A stretch of DNA of 64,000 nucleotides from Locusta migratoria (lineage: Eukaryota; Arthropoda; Insecta; Orthoptera; Acrididae): contig CM048744.1 in NCBI GenBank assembly GCA_026315105.1, forward strand, positions 974,368,221 to 974,432,220, read 5' to 3'. Shown piece after piece: positions 33,058-42,530 of the stretch. Both the position numbers and the translations under genes were made by a program. The notes under the pieces were generated by a model, which had not been told where the DNA came from, did no database searches, and saw only the letters and a list, made by a program, of their open reading frames with translations. Positions within the stretch are counted from its first letter, which is position 1. Every line of letters starts with the position of its first letter.

Positions 33058-34332
33058 CTAAAAGCTTAGTAACTCTGCTTTAGTAGCGCTGTCATCGGCA
33101 GGACCGCCATTACTATCACGTAGTGAAGGTATTGTTTGTGACTTGCCCCGAGTATATTTAACATATGACCAAAATCTCTTTGGGTTTTCAGTCAAATTAC
33201 GAGAAAGAGTTTCGTTGTGATAAATATTGTAGGCATCTCGCATTGAAATCCTCGCTAAATTTCGAGCTTCTGAGTACGATCACAAATCCTGGGGATTTCC
33301 TGTTCGTTTAAATTTAGTATGCCTTTTCCTTTGCTTTTGCAACAGTGTCCTGACCTGTTTTGTGTACCAAGGGGGATCGCCTCCTTCTTTTATTAATTTA
33401 TTAGGTATAAAACCTTCAATTGCTGTCGATACCACATCTTTGAATTTGAGCCACATCTGGTCTACGCCTACGTTTAGTGTTAGAAACGAGTGGAAGCTGT
33501 CTTTCAAGAAGCAATGTATTTTGTTTCTATCTGCTTTCCTGAACAAATATACTTTGCGTTTATTTTTGGTAACTTTGGGCCTTTCGATATTCAATTTCGC
33601 TACGACAGCTCTGTGTTCACTAATACCTGTATCCGTTTTGATGCTCATTATGAGCTCAGGATTATTTGTTGCTAAGAGATCAAGTGTGTTTTCACATCCA
33701 TTTACAATTCTAGTTGGCTCATGAACTAATTGATCGAAGTAATTCTCAGAGAATGCGTTGAGTACAATTTCGGGCGATGTTTTATGCCTACCTCCTGATT
33801 TGAAAATATAATTTCGCCAACAGATCGAGGGTAAATTAAAATCACCACCTACTATTATCGTGTGAGTCGGGTACGTTTTTGTAATTAGACTCAGGTTTTC
33901 TTTGAACCTTTCTGCTATTGTATCGTCAGAGTCGGGAGGCCGGTAAAAGGAACCGATGATTAACTTCTTACGATTTTCGGGTACAACCTCTACCCATAAT
34001 AGCTCGCACGAACTATCAACTTCAACTTCGCTACATGAAATACTACTTTTGACAGCGACAAACACGCCCGCACCTATTTTGTTTAATCTATCCTTTCTGA
34101 ACACCGATAGATCTTTTGAAAATACTTCTTCTGAACTTATTTCCGGCTTTAGCCAACTTTCGCTGCCTATAATGAGGTGTGTTTCGGTGCTTTCTATTAA
34201 CGCTTGCAGTTCTGGAACTTTCCCGACACAGCTACGACAATTTACAACTGTTATACCGATAGTTTCCGGATCTACATTTCTCCTGTGATCCACCTGAACC
34301 CTTTGAGATTGCCTATTTTCTATTTCCCCCAA
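33058..34332 (-). pseudogene. CR1-like ORF2, endonuclease part with one stop
   Basis: 350 codons (34332-33280) encode an APE-type endonuclease: VVNCRSCVGKVPELQAL, IGSESWLKP, DRLNKIGAGVFVAVK, IIGSFYRPPDSDD, IIVGGDFNLPSICW, LDLLATNNPEL, GISEHRAVVAK (usually SDH). An in-frame TGA (33282-33280) follows GNPQDL, and the frame continues SYSEARNLARISMRDAYNIY to 33058; a CGA-to-TGA change is the simplest explanation. The frame start is TTG, a few bases after the ORF1 stop; there is no ATG in this frame before the endonuclease, so ORF2 would need reinitiation or readthrough. Confidence 0.88.
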
Positions 34333-34337
34333 GCTCT

Positions 34338-35306
34338 TTATCCTAAAAAACCGCCCAGTTCACGCCACACAGCCCCCGCTACCCGTGTAGCCGCTTCCTG
34401 CGTATAGTGGACTCCTGACCTATTCAGCGGAACCCGGAAACCCACCACCCGATGGCGCAAGTCAAGGAATCTGCAGCCTACACGGTCGCAGAACCGTCTG
34501 AGCCTCTGATTCAGACCCTCCACTCGGCTCTGTACCAGAGGTCCACAGTCGGTCCTGTCAACTATGCTGCAGATGGTGAGCTCTGCTTTCATCTTGCAAG
34601 CAAGACTGGCAGTCTTTACCACTTCAGTTAGCCGCTCGAAACCTGAGAGGATATCTTCAGATCCGAAACGACACACATCATTGGTACCGACGTGAGCCAC
34701 CACCTGCAGTTGGCTGCACCCCGTACCCTTCATGGCTTCCGGGAGGACCCGTTCCACATCTGGAATGACTCCACCCGGTATGCACACGGAATGCACGTTG
34801 GCCTTCTTCCCCTCCTTGGCAGCCATCTCTCTAAGGGGCTCCATCACCCGCCTAACGTTGGAGCTCCCAACTACAAGTAAACCCACTCTCTGTGAAAGCC
34901 CGGATCTTGCAGACTGGGTGGTGACAGGGTGAGAGACACCATCCGACTCAGGAACGTCGTCCTGAGCAGACAGCGCCTCAAACCTGTTCGCAAGACGAAC
35001 CGGGGAGGCCTCACGATAGGTCCCCCGGAATGTCTTGCGCCTCCTGCCACGCACTGGAGCAACCTCCCACGCAACCACGGGTGGGATGTCTGCCTCACTG
35101 CTAGCAGTTTCAGGGCATGCCGCTGCCGCAGGCCGATCGGTGGAGACGACGGGAGTCCGTTCGGTCCCCACCGCCGGCCAACAACAACGACGCCCATCGA
35201 TCGCAGCTTCCAACTGTGCAACCGAGGTTAACACAGCTTGAAGCTGGGAGCGAAGTGTCACCAGCTCAGACTGCATCCGCACACAGCAGTCACAGTCCCT
35301 ATTCAT
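34338..35306 (-). CDS. CR1-like ORF1, SGNH-hydrolase (esterase-like) protein
   Basis: Intact 322-codon frame with an ATG start (35306) and TAA stop. The N-terminal ~50 residues (MNRDCDCC, LRSQLQAVLTSVAQLEAAID) suggest a short coiled coil. From ~residue 140 there is an SGNH/GDSL-like domain: VGLLVVGSSNVRR (block I), CIPGGVI, VVAHVGTNDVC (block III GTND), and LNRSGVHYTQEA with the likely catalytic His. Esterase-type ORF1 proteins are known in CR1 LINEs and are thought to act in the RNP or in membrane association; the role here is inferred. Stops 5 bp before ORF2. Confidence 0.88.
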   Translation of the reverse strand: MNRDCDCCVRMQSELVTLRSQLQAVLTSVAQLEAAIDGRRCCWPAVGTERTPVVSTDRPAAAACPETASSEADIPPVVAWEVAPVRGRRRKTFRGTYREASPVRLANRFEALSAQDDVPESDGVSHPVTTQSARSGLSQRVGLLVVGSSNVRRVMEPLREMAAKEGKKANVHSVCIPGGVIPDVERVLPEAMKGTGCSQLQVVAHVGTNDVCRFGSEDILSGFERLTEVVKTASLACKMKAELTICSIVDRTDCGPLVQSRVEGLNQRLRRFCDRVGCRFLDLRHRVVGFRVPLNRSGVHYTQEAATRVAGAVWRELGGFLG

Positions 35307-35488
35307 GATTACAGTGCCAACAAAAACAAAAACTACAGTCGCGATGCGTTCAAAGGAAAACTAAACTGTTCATTAGAACGCGGATGTGAATCCAATACGC
35401 ACGACAGCTCAGTATAACTTTACAAATTGAGACGAGAAAGTGTAGACGAAAATCAAAATACTATATGTCGCTTCTAATCAGAAAATAA

Positions 35489-35951
35489 AGACAGACGACT
35501 GTCGCGACGCGGTTCACACGGCGGAATAATACACTAACCAGATATTTAACGCGAATATGAATGAAGGGAAAACGCACTGAAAAGTAAAAATATGTAGCTT
35601 CTAGAGAGAAGCCGGTTACACTTACAACTGATAATTTACTGCTATACCACTGGAGAGGTGTGCTCTGGACGACGTCCGCTGGGCGACTTACTGGAGTAAA
35701 CAAACGGTAACTGTTTCAAAACAAAGACAGACGACTGTCGCGACGAGATTCACACGGCGGAATAATACTCTAACCAGATATTTAACGCGAATATGAATCA
35801 AATAAAAACGCGAGCACACAATAAATTTAATGAACTGAAGGGAAAACGCACTGAAAAGTAAAAATATGTAGCTTCTAGAGAGAAGCCGGTTACACTTAAC
35901 AACTGATAATTTACTGCTACACCACTGGAGAGGTGTGCTCTGGACGACGTC
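35489..35951 (-). repeat. Duplicated 5' UTR module of the CR1-like LINE
   Basis: A ~190-225 bp module occurs twice in tandem (about 35489-35676 and 35728-35951). Shared blocks: AGACAGACGACTGTCGCGACG, CACACGGCGGAATAATAC, AGATATTTAACGCGAATATG, AAACGCACTGAAAAGTAAAA, GAGAGAAGCCGGTTACACTT, GGAGAGGTGTGCTCTGGACG. The outer copy carries an extra ~37 bp. It probably holds the internal promoter, by analogy with monomeric LINE promoters. Confidence 0.85.
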
Positions 35952-36188
35952 ATGATGGTCGCATCCATGTTTAGCGACATCGCGGTGAACGCACATCCGA
36001 AGCGCGTATTCGTCATCGCCATACTGGCGTATAACCTGGCATGATGGTATGGGGTGCCATTGGTTAAACGTCTCGGTTGCCTCTTGTTGACATCGACGGC
36101 ACGAACAGCGGCCGTTACATTTCAGATGTGTTACGACCCGTGAATCTACCCTTCATTGGAACATTGCGAAACCCTACATTTCAACAGG
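35952..36188 (+). pseudogene. Tc1-like transposase, catalytic half
   Basis: Resumes the transposase broken at 31468: HHDGRIHV, stop, RHRGERTSEARIRHRHTGV, stop, PGMMVWGAIG (second catalytic region motif), TSRLPLVDIDGTNSGRYISD, VLRPVNLPFI. Breaks off after RNPTFQQ-like sequence at 36188, before the third catalytic residue. Stops at three positions and loss of the 3' end make it non-functional. Confidence 0.85.
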
Positions 36189-36446
36189 GCATTCAAAAGT
36201 GCCACGATCACCCTTGAAAATGTCCTCCGCAGTCGGGGACGAAACGTTGGGTTTTCATAATAAATCCGTAAGTCCACGGCATAATAGCCCGGAAATTTTT
36301 AGTAATTTTGACCATTCCGGCCGTGAAAGTTTACATTTTACATTAGTTAAGCAACCATTAAAACCGTTTTACAGCATGAAAGTTTGTGGAAATCAGTCTT
36401 CGGAGTTTATATATTAAACACTGTCTAGAGTGCAACAATTTTATTT
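36189..36446. other. Junction sequence, nothing recognised
   Basis: No recognised coding capacity. It separates the broken Tc1-like element from the inverted repeat to the right. A GTCTAGAGTGCAACAA block at 36423-36438 recurs next to the related terminal repeat at ~39900. Confidence 0.4.
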
Positions 36447-36609
36447 CATTTAACTAGTTTTGGTCCTTATTTTGGACTATCTTCAGGAATTGTAAGTCTG
36501 AAATGTACCATAGTTACATTTAGAAGACCTTCAAGCAATATACATAAAGAAAAATAAAATAACACCATGTTATATCCACTGATGTCGTGGATCTGGCAGG
36601 TAACTGGCT
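36447..36609 (-). repeat. Penelope-type terminal repeat, left arm (second subtype)
   Basis: Inverted copy of 36802-36987. The minus strand has CCTGAAGA, AGTCC..GGACC stem and AAAACTAGTT. The GAAA core element is mutated to AAAA here. Confidence 0.65.
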
Positions 36610-36801
36610 AAACATTCTTAGATAATGAAAAAGAAATAAATGTGTAGCTAATTATAATTCTATATTTTTTGACTTAATTCATGTATGTAGTCTTTTCATT
36701 GGCTATCAAAGATGGGTGGAGCTGGCAAAGAGGCGGAGCCTCAGCTATTTGTAAGCAGCAGACCTTGTAGTGCTCCAGCCAGCAGTGACGCACTGGATGG
36801 C
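36610..36801. other. Spacer of an inverted repeat
   Basis: About 190 bp between the arms, including GGTGGAGCTGGCAAAGAGG. Nothing recognised. Confidence 0.5.
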
Positions 36802-36987
36802 TCCCAGTTACCTGCCAGCTCCACATCAATGGGTATAACATCGTTTTATTTTATTTCTGTTTGTTAACTTAGCTTAATTTTGACACTAATGTATGCTGTT
36901 AGAAGGTCCTCTAAATGTAACTATGATATATTTCAGAGCTAAAATTCCTCAAGATAGTCCAACAGAGGGACCGAAACTAGTTGAATA
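36802..36987 (+). repeat. Penelope-type terminal repeat, right arm (second subtype)
   Basis: Plus-strand arm, ~186 bp: CCAGTTACCTGCCAGCTCC, TCTAAATGTAACTATGATAT, then CTCAAGATAGTCC, hairpin loop, GGACCGAAACTAGTTGAATA. A third copy lies at 39780-39918, where the stem is a perfect GGTCC/GGACC. Confidence 0.65.
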
Positions 36988-37043
36988 ATATAAGGTTCCT
37001 CTTTTTATGTATTATAAGAAATTCTACATACGATGCCCTTTGT

Positions 37044-37154
37044 TCAAATGTTTGTAAATCTATCGGACCAAACTGCGAGGTCATCAGTCCATAGCTTACA
37101 AATTACTTAAACTAACCTAAGGACAACACACACACTCATGCCCCAGGGAGGTCT
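37044..37154 (-). mobile_element. 5'-truncated SINE with 13 bp target duplication
   Basis: Only the 3' half of the SINE is present, ending in the box B region. CGATGCCCTTTGT at 37031-37043 and 37155-37167 is a 13 bp target duplication. This shows SINE mobilisation by target-primed reverse transcription with premature stop. Confidence 0.9.
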
Positions 37155-37167
37155 CGATGCCCTTTGT

Positions 37168-37664
37168 AAACATTGTTCTTCATTTGACATTTCACTTAGA
37201 AAGTCGATATTTATTACACGTGGATGTAACAAGTACGCAGTAACATGTGTGAGCAGCTACGCTGCTTGCAATGGTATCTCTGGCGCTGCGACGCCAGTAT
37301 AATACCGGCAGTAGTGGTAGGAGAGGGAGAGTTGTTGAGCTGCCGCCACAGGGGAAGGTAATGCTACTGCTTGCGCAAATTCTTATTTGTAAAGTGGATG
37401 GTAGGAAAGATGGTAGAAAGTCATGCATGGTACAGTTTTATAGTATGTTTTGTGAAATAGTAAGGCCGTTATTAAAGAAATTTTGTAACTCATTTCTGTA
37501 AGTTATGTCCAACAATGAATCAATACAGAAATTTAAACCTTATGCCATTTGTTCTGCCTTTATTTTATTGAGTTAGAAGTTACCTCCCTGAATCTCAGGG
37601 GCAATTATAGTTATTGTAGGGTTTTGGCATTGTCAGAGTAAATGAAGTTCAGTCAGAATATTCA
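37168..37664. other. Spacer, nothing recognised
   Basis: Mixed composition with a few chance frames. Ends at the SINE target site. Confidence 0.4.
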
Positions 37665-37864
37665 AAAAATGTTCAAATGTTTGTACAGTCTATGGGAGTT
37701 AACTACGGGGTCGTCAGTCCCTAAACTTACAAAACTACTTATGAACTACTTACGAACTAGGACGGCACAAATATCCATGCCCGAGGGGGGATTCGAACCC
37801 CCGACCGTAGAGTTTGTGCAGACCGTGACTGGAGCGCCTTAGTCTCCTCGGCCACCGCGGCCGG
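37665..37864 (-). mobile_element. tRNA-derived SINE with 11 bp target duplication
   Basis: Complete SINE in reverse orientation. CAGAATATTCA at 37654-37664 and 37865-37875 is the target duplication (the first C may be shared with the SINE head). Confidence 0.93.
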
Positions 37865-37875
37865 CAGAATATTCA

Positions 37876-38347
37876 CATCTATGAAATCTCATTTGTTTCT
37901 TTTCCCATAATGAATATTAATTTTAAGCATGCGCGGCGCTGCGACGGTTAATTGAATCACTTTCGAGAAAGGCGTTATCCACGAGGTAAGTGCTAAAGGT
38001 TACAGGGCCAATGCAGTAATTATTCGTCGACAATCAACGTTTCTCTGTGACACCAAAGTTCGTTTTCTGCAAATTGGTAAAAGGCAGGATTAATTTTTGG
38101 TATTAGGAAAGTGCTTTATTCAAAAAGTCACAGAGTAAAGTTTTTACTGCAATTTTATTTTTATTTATTTATTTATTTATTTTTGTTGCTTGTAAGCCTT
38201 ACCTCTATACATTGTGTGTGAAGTCAGGTGTTACAACCGTGAGCATTGTAATTTAGATGATACAAAAGTATGAAGACAACGAGTAAGCATAGGATTTGTT
38301 TATTCACCTATATAGTTTAGTTGTGTCCTACAAACGGGAAAATATCA
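37876..38347. other. AT-rich spacer with (TTTA)n
   Basis: Holds a short (ATTT)n microsatellite at about 38158-38184. No gene recognised. Confidence 0.5.
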
Positions 38348-38946
38348 ATAAAATAAAATAGTTGCTCTCTACACTTTTTTTTTCATATATAAATTGAAAT
38401 TAGAGTTCTGTTACCCCAAAAAGATGAAACAAAAATGTTTGCAAAAGTACGTGAGTCTTCGGAGTGCATAGTATAAAAACAAGTGGTGTCGCGCTTCTAC
38501 CCTAGTGGTGTCGTGTGGTAGACTGCTGGTGTGACGTGCGTGCGGCCTCGCTGTTGCGTGTGGCTGTTGAGCCTCAGACACGCGTGGCGCAGACATCCGT
38601 CAGCCTGACGCGCTGCTCGCGACACGCCACCCCACAATAATTAGTCCAGCAGAGGACACGACAACCACCAGCCGCTGCCTCCTGACACCCGGCAGCGGGA
38701 TGTAAACACACGACGACTACCAGCCAGCGCTCCGCTAGACAGATTGACACCGCGACACCGGCGCACCTCACCTGAGCCCCGTCGGCTCGTTTTCATGTCG
38801 TGCTGGCGCCAGTGATGGTTTCTAATTATTTTCCTTCCCTCCAGAGCGTTGCGCCCCTAATGCTACATTATCTCTGACTTGCTTCGGCGGCCACCTCGCC
38901 AGCCGAGCGTGTTGTTGTTGGCGGTGACGCAGGAGAGACCTGGCTG
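38348..38946. repeat. Segmental duplication, copy A (GC-rich, TATA-like box)
   Basis: ~600 bp that recurs at 39888-40467, offset 1,540 bp. Shared landmarks: GCAAAAGTACGTGAGTCTTC or close, GTATAAAAAC at 38471, GTGGTGTCGCGCTTCTACCC, CATCCGTCAGCCTGACGCGC, CACAATAATTAGTCC, GGCGGTGACGCAGGAGAGAC. The left edge contains the tail of the Penelope-type terminal repeat (ATAAAATA.TTGC.CTCTA). Both copies hold a minus-strand frame with TNYCGVACREQRVRLTDVC, which may be coincidental. Function unknown. Confidence 0.85.
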
Positions 38947-39291
38947 AAGCTTTCAAGGGAGAGTGGTGCTGCCATGGTTGCGGAGTTTTAGGCTGGCAAT
39001 TCAGGCGAGGTGGGCAGTACGTTAAGTTCTCGCTTAACATCAGTTGGAGCTGTGGTGGGACATTCCCCGTCAAACTGTGCTCAGTGTGAACCCGTAATAA
39101 AAAAACGAAAGCAAGCATTGATAGAGCCTTCCCTTGGTTTTTACTTGCCTTTAATTACTTGTATAGGTGATCAGGGTGAACCTGCATGCTACAGCATGGT
39201 GTCACACTCTCCCTGGGTGACAGTTACCGTCCGTAATTTCGACTCTCTCGCTTTATACCCCTCCGCTGGGGAGACGAGGTAGCTAGACCAG
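38947..39291. other. Spacer between duplicated segments
   Basis: No gene recognised. Ends at the SINE target site AGCTAGACCAG (39281-39291). Confidence 0.4.
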
Positions 39292-39486
39292 CGCCGGCCG
39301 CGGTGGCCGAGGGGACTGAGGCGATCCAGTCACGGTCTGCACGGCCACTACGGTCGGGGGTTCGAATCCCCCCTCGAGCATGGATATTTCTGCTGTCCTT
39401 AGAATAAGCTAGTTGATAAGTAGATTGTAAGTTTAGGGACTGATGACCCCGCAGTTAAGTTCCATAAGCTTAACAAACATTTTTTG
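39292..39486 (+). mobile_element. tRNA-derived SINE with 11 bp target duplication
   Basis: Complete SINE; AGCTAGACCAG at 39281-39291 and 39487-39497 is the target duplication. It lies between the two segmental-duplication copies. Confidence 0.95.
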
Positions 39487-39779
39487 AGCTAGACCAGAGA
39501 AATCCTAATCTATTCCATCATCATCACCAAACTCATCCTTTGCTAGCCCTGTAGCTAGTTACGTAAAACGCTCACTGTACCCAGAAACTTGGTCCAACGT
39601 CCCAAGGTATTCCTACCCATCCTATCTGGAGTAAATGTCAATGACAAAAAATTCCACTAGAGTCATCCTCAAAGAGAGGATAACCTATTGTGCCGAAAGA
39701 GAGAGAGAGAGAGAGAATGTAAATATGCAATAGAAACAAATATAAATAAAACTGTCTGTTGAGAACATCTGTAGATTTT

Positions 39780-39918
39780 AATTTTGCCACTAACGTATGT
39801 TGTTAGAAGGTCCACTAAATGTAACTATGATACATTTCAGAGTTACAGTTCCCGAAGATGGTCCAAAAGAGGGACCGAGACTAGTTGAATAAAATAACAT
39901 TGTTGCACTCTAGACTGT
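39780..39918 (+). repeat. Penelope-type terminal repeat, third copy of second subtype
   Basis: CCGAAGA, T, stem GGTCC..GGACC, GAGACTAGTT (GAAA changed to GAGA), then AATAAAATAACATTGTTGCA and CTCTAGACTG. Immediately followed by segmental-duplication copy B. Confidence 0.65.
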
Positions 39919-40467
39919 TTTTTATATATATAAATTTAAATAAGAGGGCTGTTACCCCAAAAAATGAAACAAAAACGTTTCCAAAAGTACGTGAGTCTTC
40001 GGAGTGTATAGTATAAAAACAAGTGGTGTCGCGCTTCTACCCTAGTGGAGTGCGTCGTAGACTGCAGGTGTGGCGTGCGTGCGTCCTCGCTGTTGCGTGT
40101 GGCTGTTGAGCGTGACGCAGACATCCGTCAGCCTGACGCGCTGCTCGCGACACGCGACCCCACAATAATTAGTCCTGCAGAGGACTCGACAACAGCCGGC
40201 CGCTGCCTTCTGACACCCCACAGCGGAACGTAAGCACACGCCGACTGACAGCCAGCACTCCGCTATGCAGATTGACATCGCGGCAACGGCGCACCTCACC
40301 TCAGCCGTGTCAGCTCGTTTTCATTTCTTACGGCGCCAGTGATGGCTGCTAATTATTTTCCTTCCCTCCAGAATGACCGACGGTCTACCTGTGACTTACT
40401 TCGGCGGCCAATTCGCCGGCCGAGCGTGCTGTAGTTGCCTTGGCGGTGACGCAGGAGAGACCTGGCT
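39888..40467. repeat. Segmental duplication, copy B (GC-rich, TATA-like box)
   Basis: Partner of 38348-38946 with GTATAAAAAC at 40011-40020 and the same downstream landmarks. Differences are dispersed substitutions plus small indels. The copy starts within the tail of the Penelope-type terminal repeat, as copy A does. Confidence 0.85.
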
Positions 40468-41193
40468 GTGAGGAACGCCGTCAGCCTAACTCTCATTGAT
40501 CATCATCATTTTCCATCTCCAGTTTCCCGTGTTTTACCAAACTAATTACTCAAGCAGTTGGATTCAGATGGTGAAGTAAGTGGATAGTGCAATGCAACAA
40601 CAGGGTGACTTAATCGAAGCTACGGCATGGACGGACACAGGAAGGTTGGAAACGAGACAGTGAGAGGTGGCTGCAGCTAGTGGAGTGTCCCAAAGCACCT
40701 GGATGCGATTTCAGACAACCGTTAAAGCAGCACAACGCCAAGGTTGTAACATCAGCAAGAGATGACCGGTATCTCCGGTTAACAGCCAGTTGAGACAGGG
40801 GGCTAAATGCATCACAGTTGCAACGCACCCTCCACGCAGCAACAGGATGAGCAATATCAACACAGGCCTCTACAGACATAGGCCTATGGTGTGCATGTCC
40901 CATTAAAACCATGACACCGTTTAGTCTGCGGAATGTGGGAGGAGGAAAAATCAGGATTGCAGTCATAACGAATAGCGTTGTGATCTGGTCACAGATTAGT
41001 CGATGTTTTGTGTTCAGCCGGAGAGTCTTAGTTCCCTCATCTGGAGAGAAATTGGAACTCGGAACAACCCTGTTTATGTGCAGAAAACAATATGATGGTG
41101 GTGGACGAATGGTGTAGGCAGCAGTCACTCTTTGCAGACATATCGACGTCTATGTCGTTTAGAATGGCGCTTTGACTACTCAGACGTATAGAG

Positions 41194-42255
41194 TAGAGTT
41201 ATGCATAATAGTTCGCGATCGAGAGCACTTACTTTAGTTCGCGGCTCTGCCGCGAACTAGTTCGCTCTTTTAGTTCGTCCGCTCCCAGTGACGGCTGAGC
41301 GGCGTGGTCTGCGCGTGCAGGTGGAGGGGGAAGTTCCCCCACCTAGCTGCTTCATGCGCTTGCTGCTTGAGCCACTAACGATATCACGCAAGCCAAAAGA
41401 AACAGTCTGTGGATAATTTCTCGCGTTTAAGTTTAGAGTTATCTCTATATCTTCGCATTATGGAATTTAATAGTCAGATATTGCAGAATGCAGATACCAC
41501 AAAACAGGCATTGTGTAGCATTGAACTATGTAATCTAGCAGGCAGACGCTCACCTCGAAATGGCTAATCAGAAGAAGGCAAACACGTGATTTTTAATTCT
41601 GCAACGCGCCCTCTCACTATTGCCCGTCGGTCTTCGGAAAAGAATCCAACGAACTAAGAAGCGAGATACGTTTGGCATAATAATTCGCGACCGGTAACTC
41701 ATGTTTTAGTTCCCGACCTATTGCACATAATTTAGTTCGCGACCGATCGCGCATATTTTAGTTCGCGACCGATCGCGCATATTTTAGTTCGCGGCCGATC
41801 GCGCATATTTTAGTTCGCGACCGATCGCGCATATTTTAGTTCGCGACTGATCGCGCATGTTTTAGTTCCCGACCGGTAGCTCTGCTTTTAGTTCGCAGCT
41901 CGGCCGCGAAGTAGGTCGCTCTTTTTTAGTTCGTCCGCTCTTTTTTGGCTTTTCCTACCGCTACTAAAAGAGCTCTTTCCTTTTCTATGACAGCAGTGCT
42001 GAATACCTTAGAAAAGAAAATTTGTGGCAGTGAACTATGAAACTACAGCTGAGCTGTATCTCAGCTGCAAATGACGGTAACTGGTAGAAGGGAATCACAC
42101 TATTCTGCGCGCTCTCGCGTCCTCTCGCTGTTCCCCGTCAGTGTTCGAAAAAGGAGCGAACGAACTAAGAGGCGAAGGTTCTGCGAACTAGTTCGCGTCG
42201 TTCGCCTGTGGGAGCGCTCTTCCGAACTAGTTCGTTCGCGAACTACACAAGACTA
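41194..42255. mobile_element. Non-autonomous hAT, TAGAG type, copy 1
   Basis: Starts TAGAGTTATGCATAATAGTT, ends CGAACTACACAAGACTA; the tips are imperfect inverted repeats. GTATAGAG at 41186-41193 and 42256-42263 is an 8 bp target duplication, typical of hAT. 1,062 bp, GC-rich ends full of TTCGCGAACTA-type palindromes, no transposase. Excising it with one duplication restores QTYRDEILRPIV in the Tc1-like host. Confidence 0.92.
41681..41888. repeat. 26 bp tandem array inside the hAT
   Basis: Eight units in strict 26 bp register, starting at 41681, 41707, 41733, 41759, 41785, 41811, 41837 and 41863. The unit holds TAGTTCGCGACCGATCGCGC with the palindrome CGATCG and an ATATTT spacer. The hAT copy at 47346 has about three units. 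Confidence 0.95.
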
Positions 42256-42346
42256 GTATAGAGACGAGATCCTTCGACCTATTGTTGTGCCGTAAGCTGG
42301 TGTCATAGGACATGGCTTCTTTCTGGTGGCCGGTAACGCTCGGCAC

Positions 42347-42530
42347 GCCGGCCGCGGTGGCCGAGGGGACTGAGGCGCTCCATCACGGTCTGCACGGCCA
42401 GTACGGTCGGGGGTTCGAATCCCCCCTCGGGCATGGATATTTGTGCCGTCCTAGTTCGTAAGTAGTTTGTAAGTTTAGGGACTGATGACCCCGTAGTTAA
42501 GTCTCATAGACTATACAAACATTTTTTTTG
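42347..42530 (+). mobile_element. tRNA-derived SINE in the Tc1-like pseudogene
   Basis: Complete SINE. Flanks AACGCTCGGCAC (42335-42346) and AACACTCGGCAC (42531-42542) are a 12 bp target duplication with one difference. Excision restores AGNARHRASLVD. Confidence 0.93.

Larger units (their letters stand above)
31469..35951 (-). mobile_element. Near full-length CR1-like LINE
   Basis: About 4.48 kb on the minus strand, inserted in a Tc1-like transposase gene. Order 5' to 3': two copies of a 5' UTR module, ORF1 (esterase-like), ORF2 (endonuclease, reverse transcriptase), 3' UTR ending in ATGTAGATGTAGATGTAA-type hexamers. The host sequence rejoins with the loss of only a few bases and no long target duplication, as is usual for CR1. 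Esterase-bearing ORF1, APE endonuclease and FADD RT point to the CR1 clade. Confidence 0.9.

Noticed and set aside
38574..38771. Conserved Cys-rich minus frame in both segmental-duplication copies
   Set aside because: Frame lengths differ (65 and 85 codons) and conservation is not better than that of the surrounding nucleotides, so it is not called as a gene.
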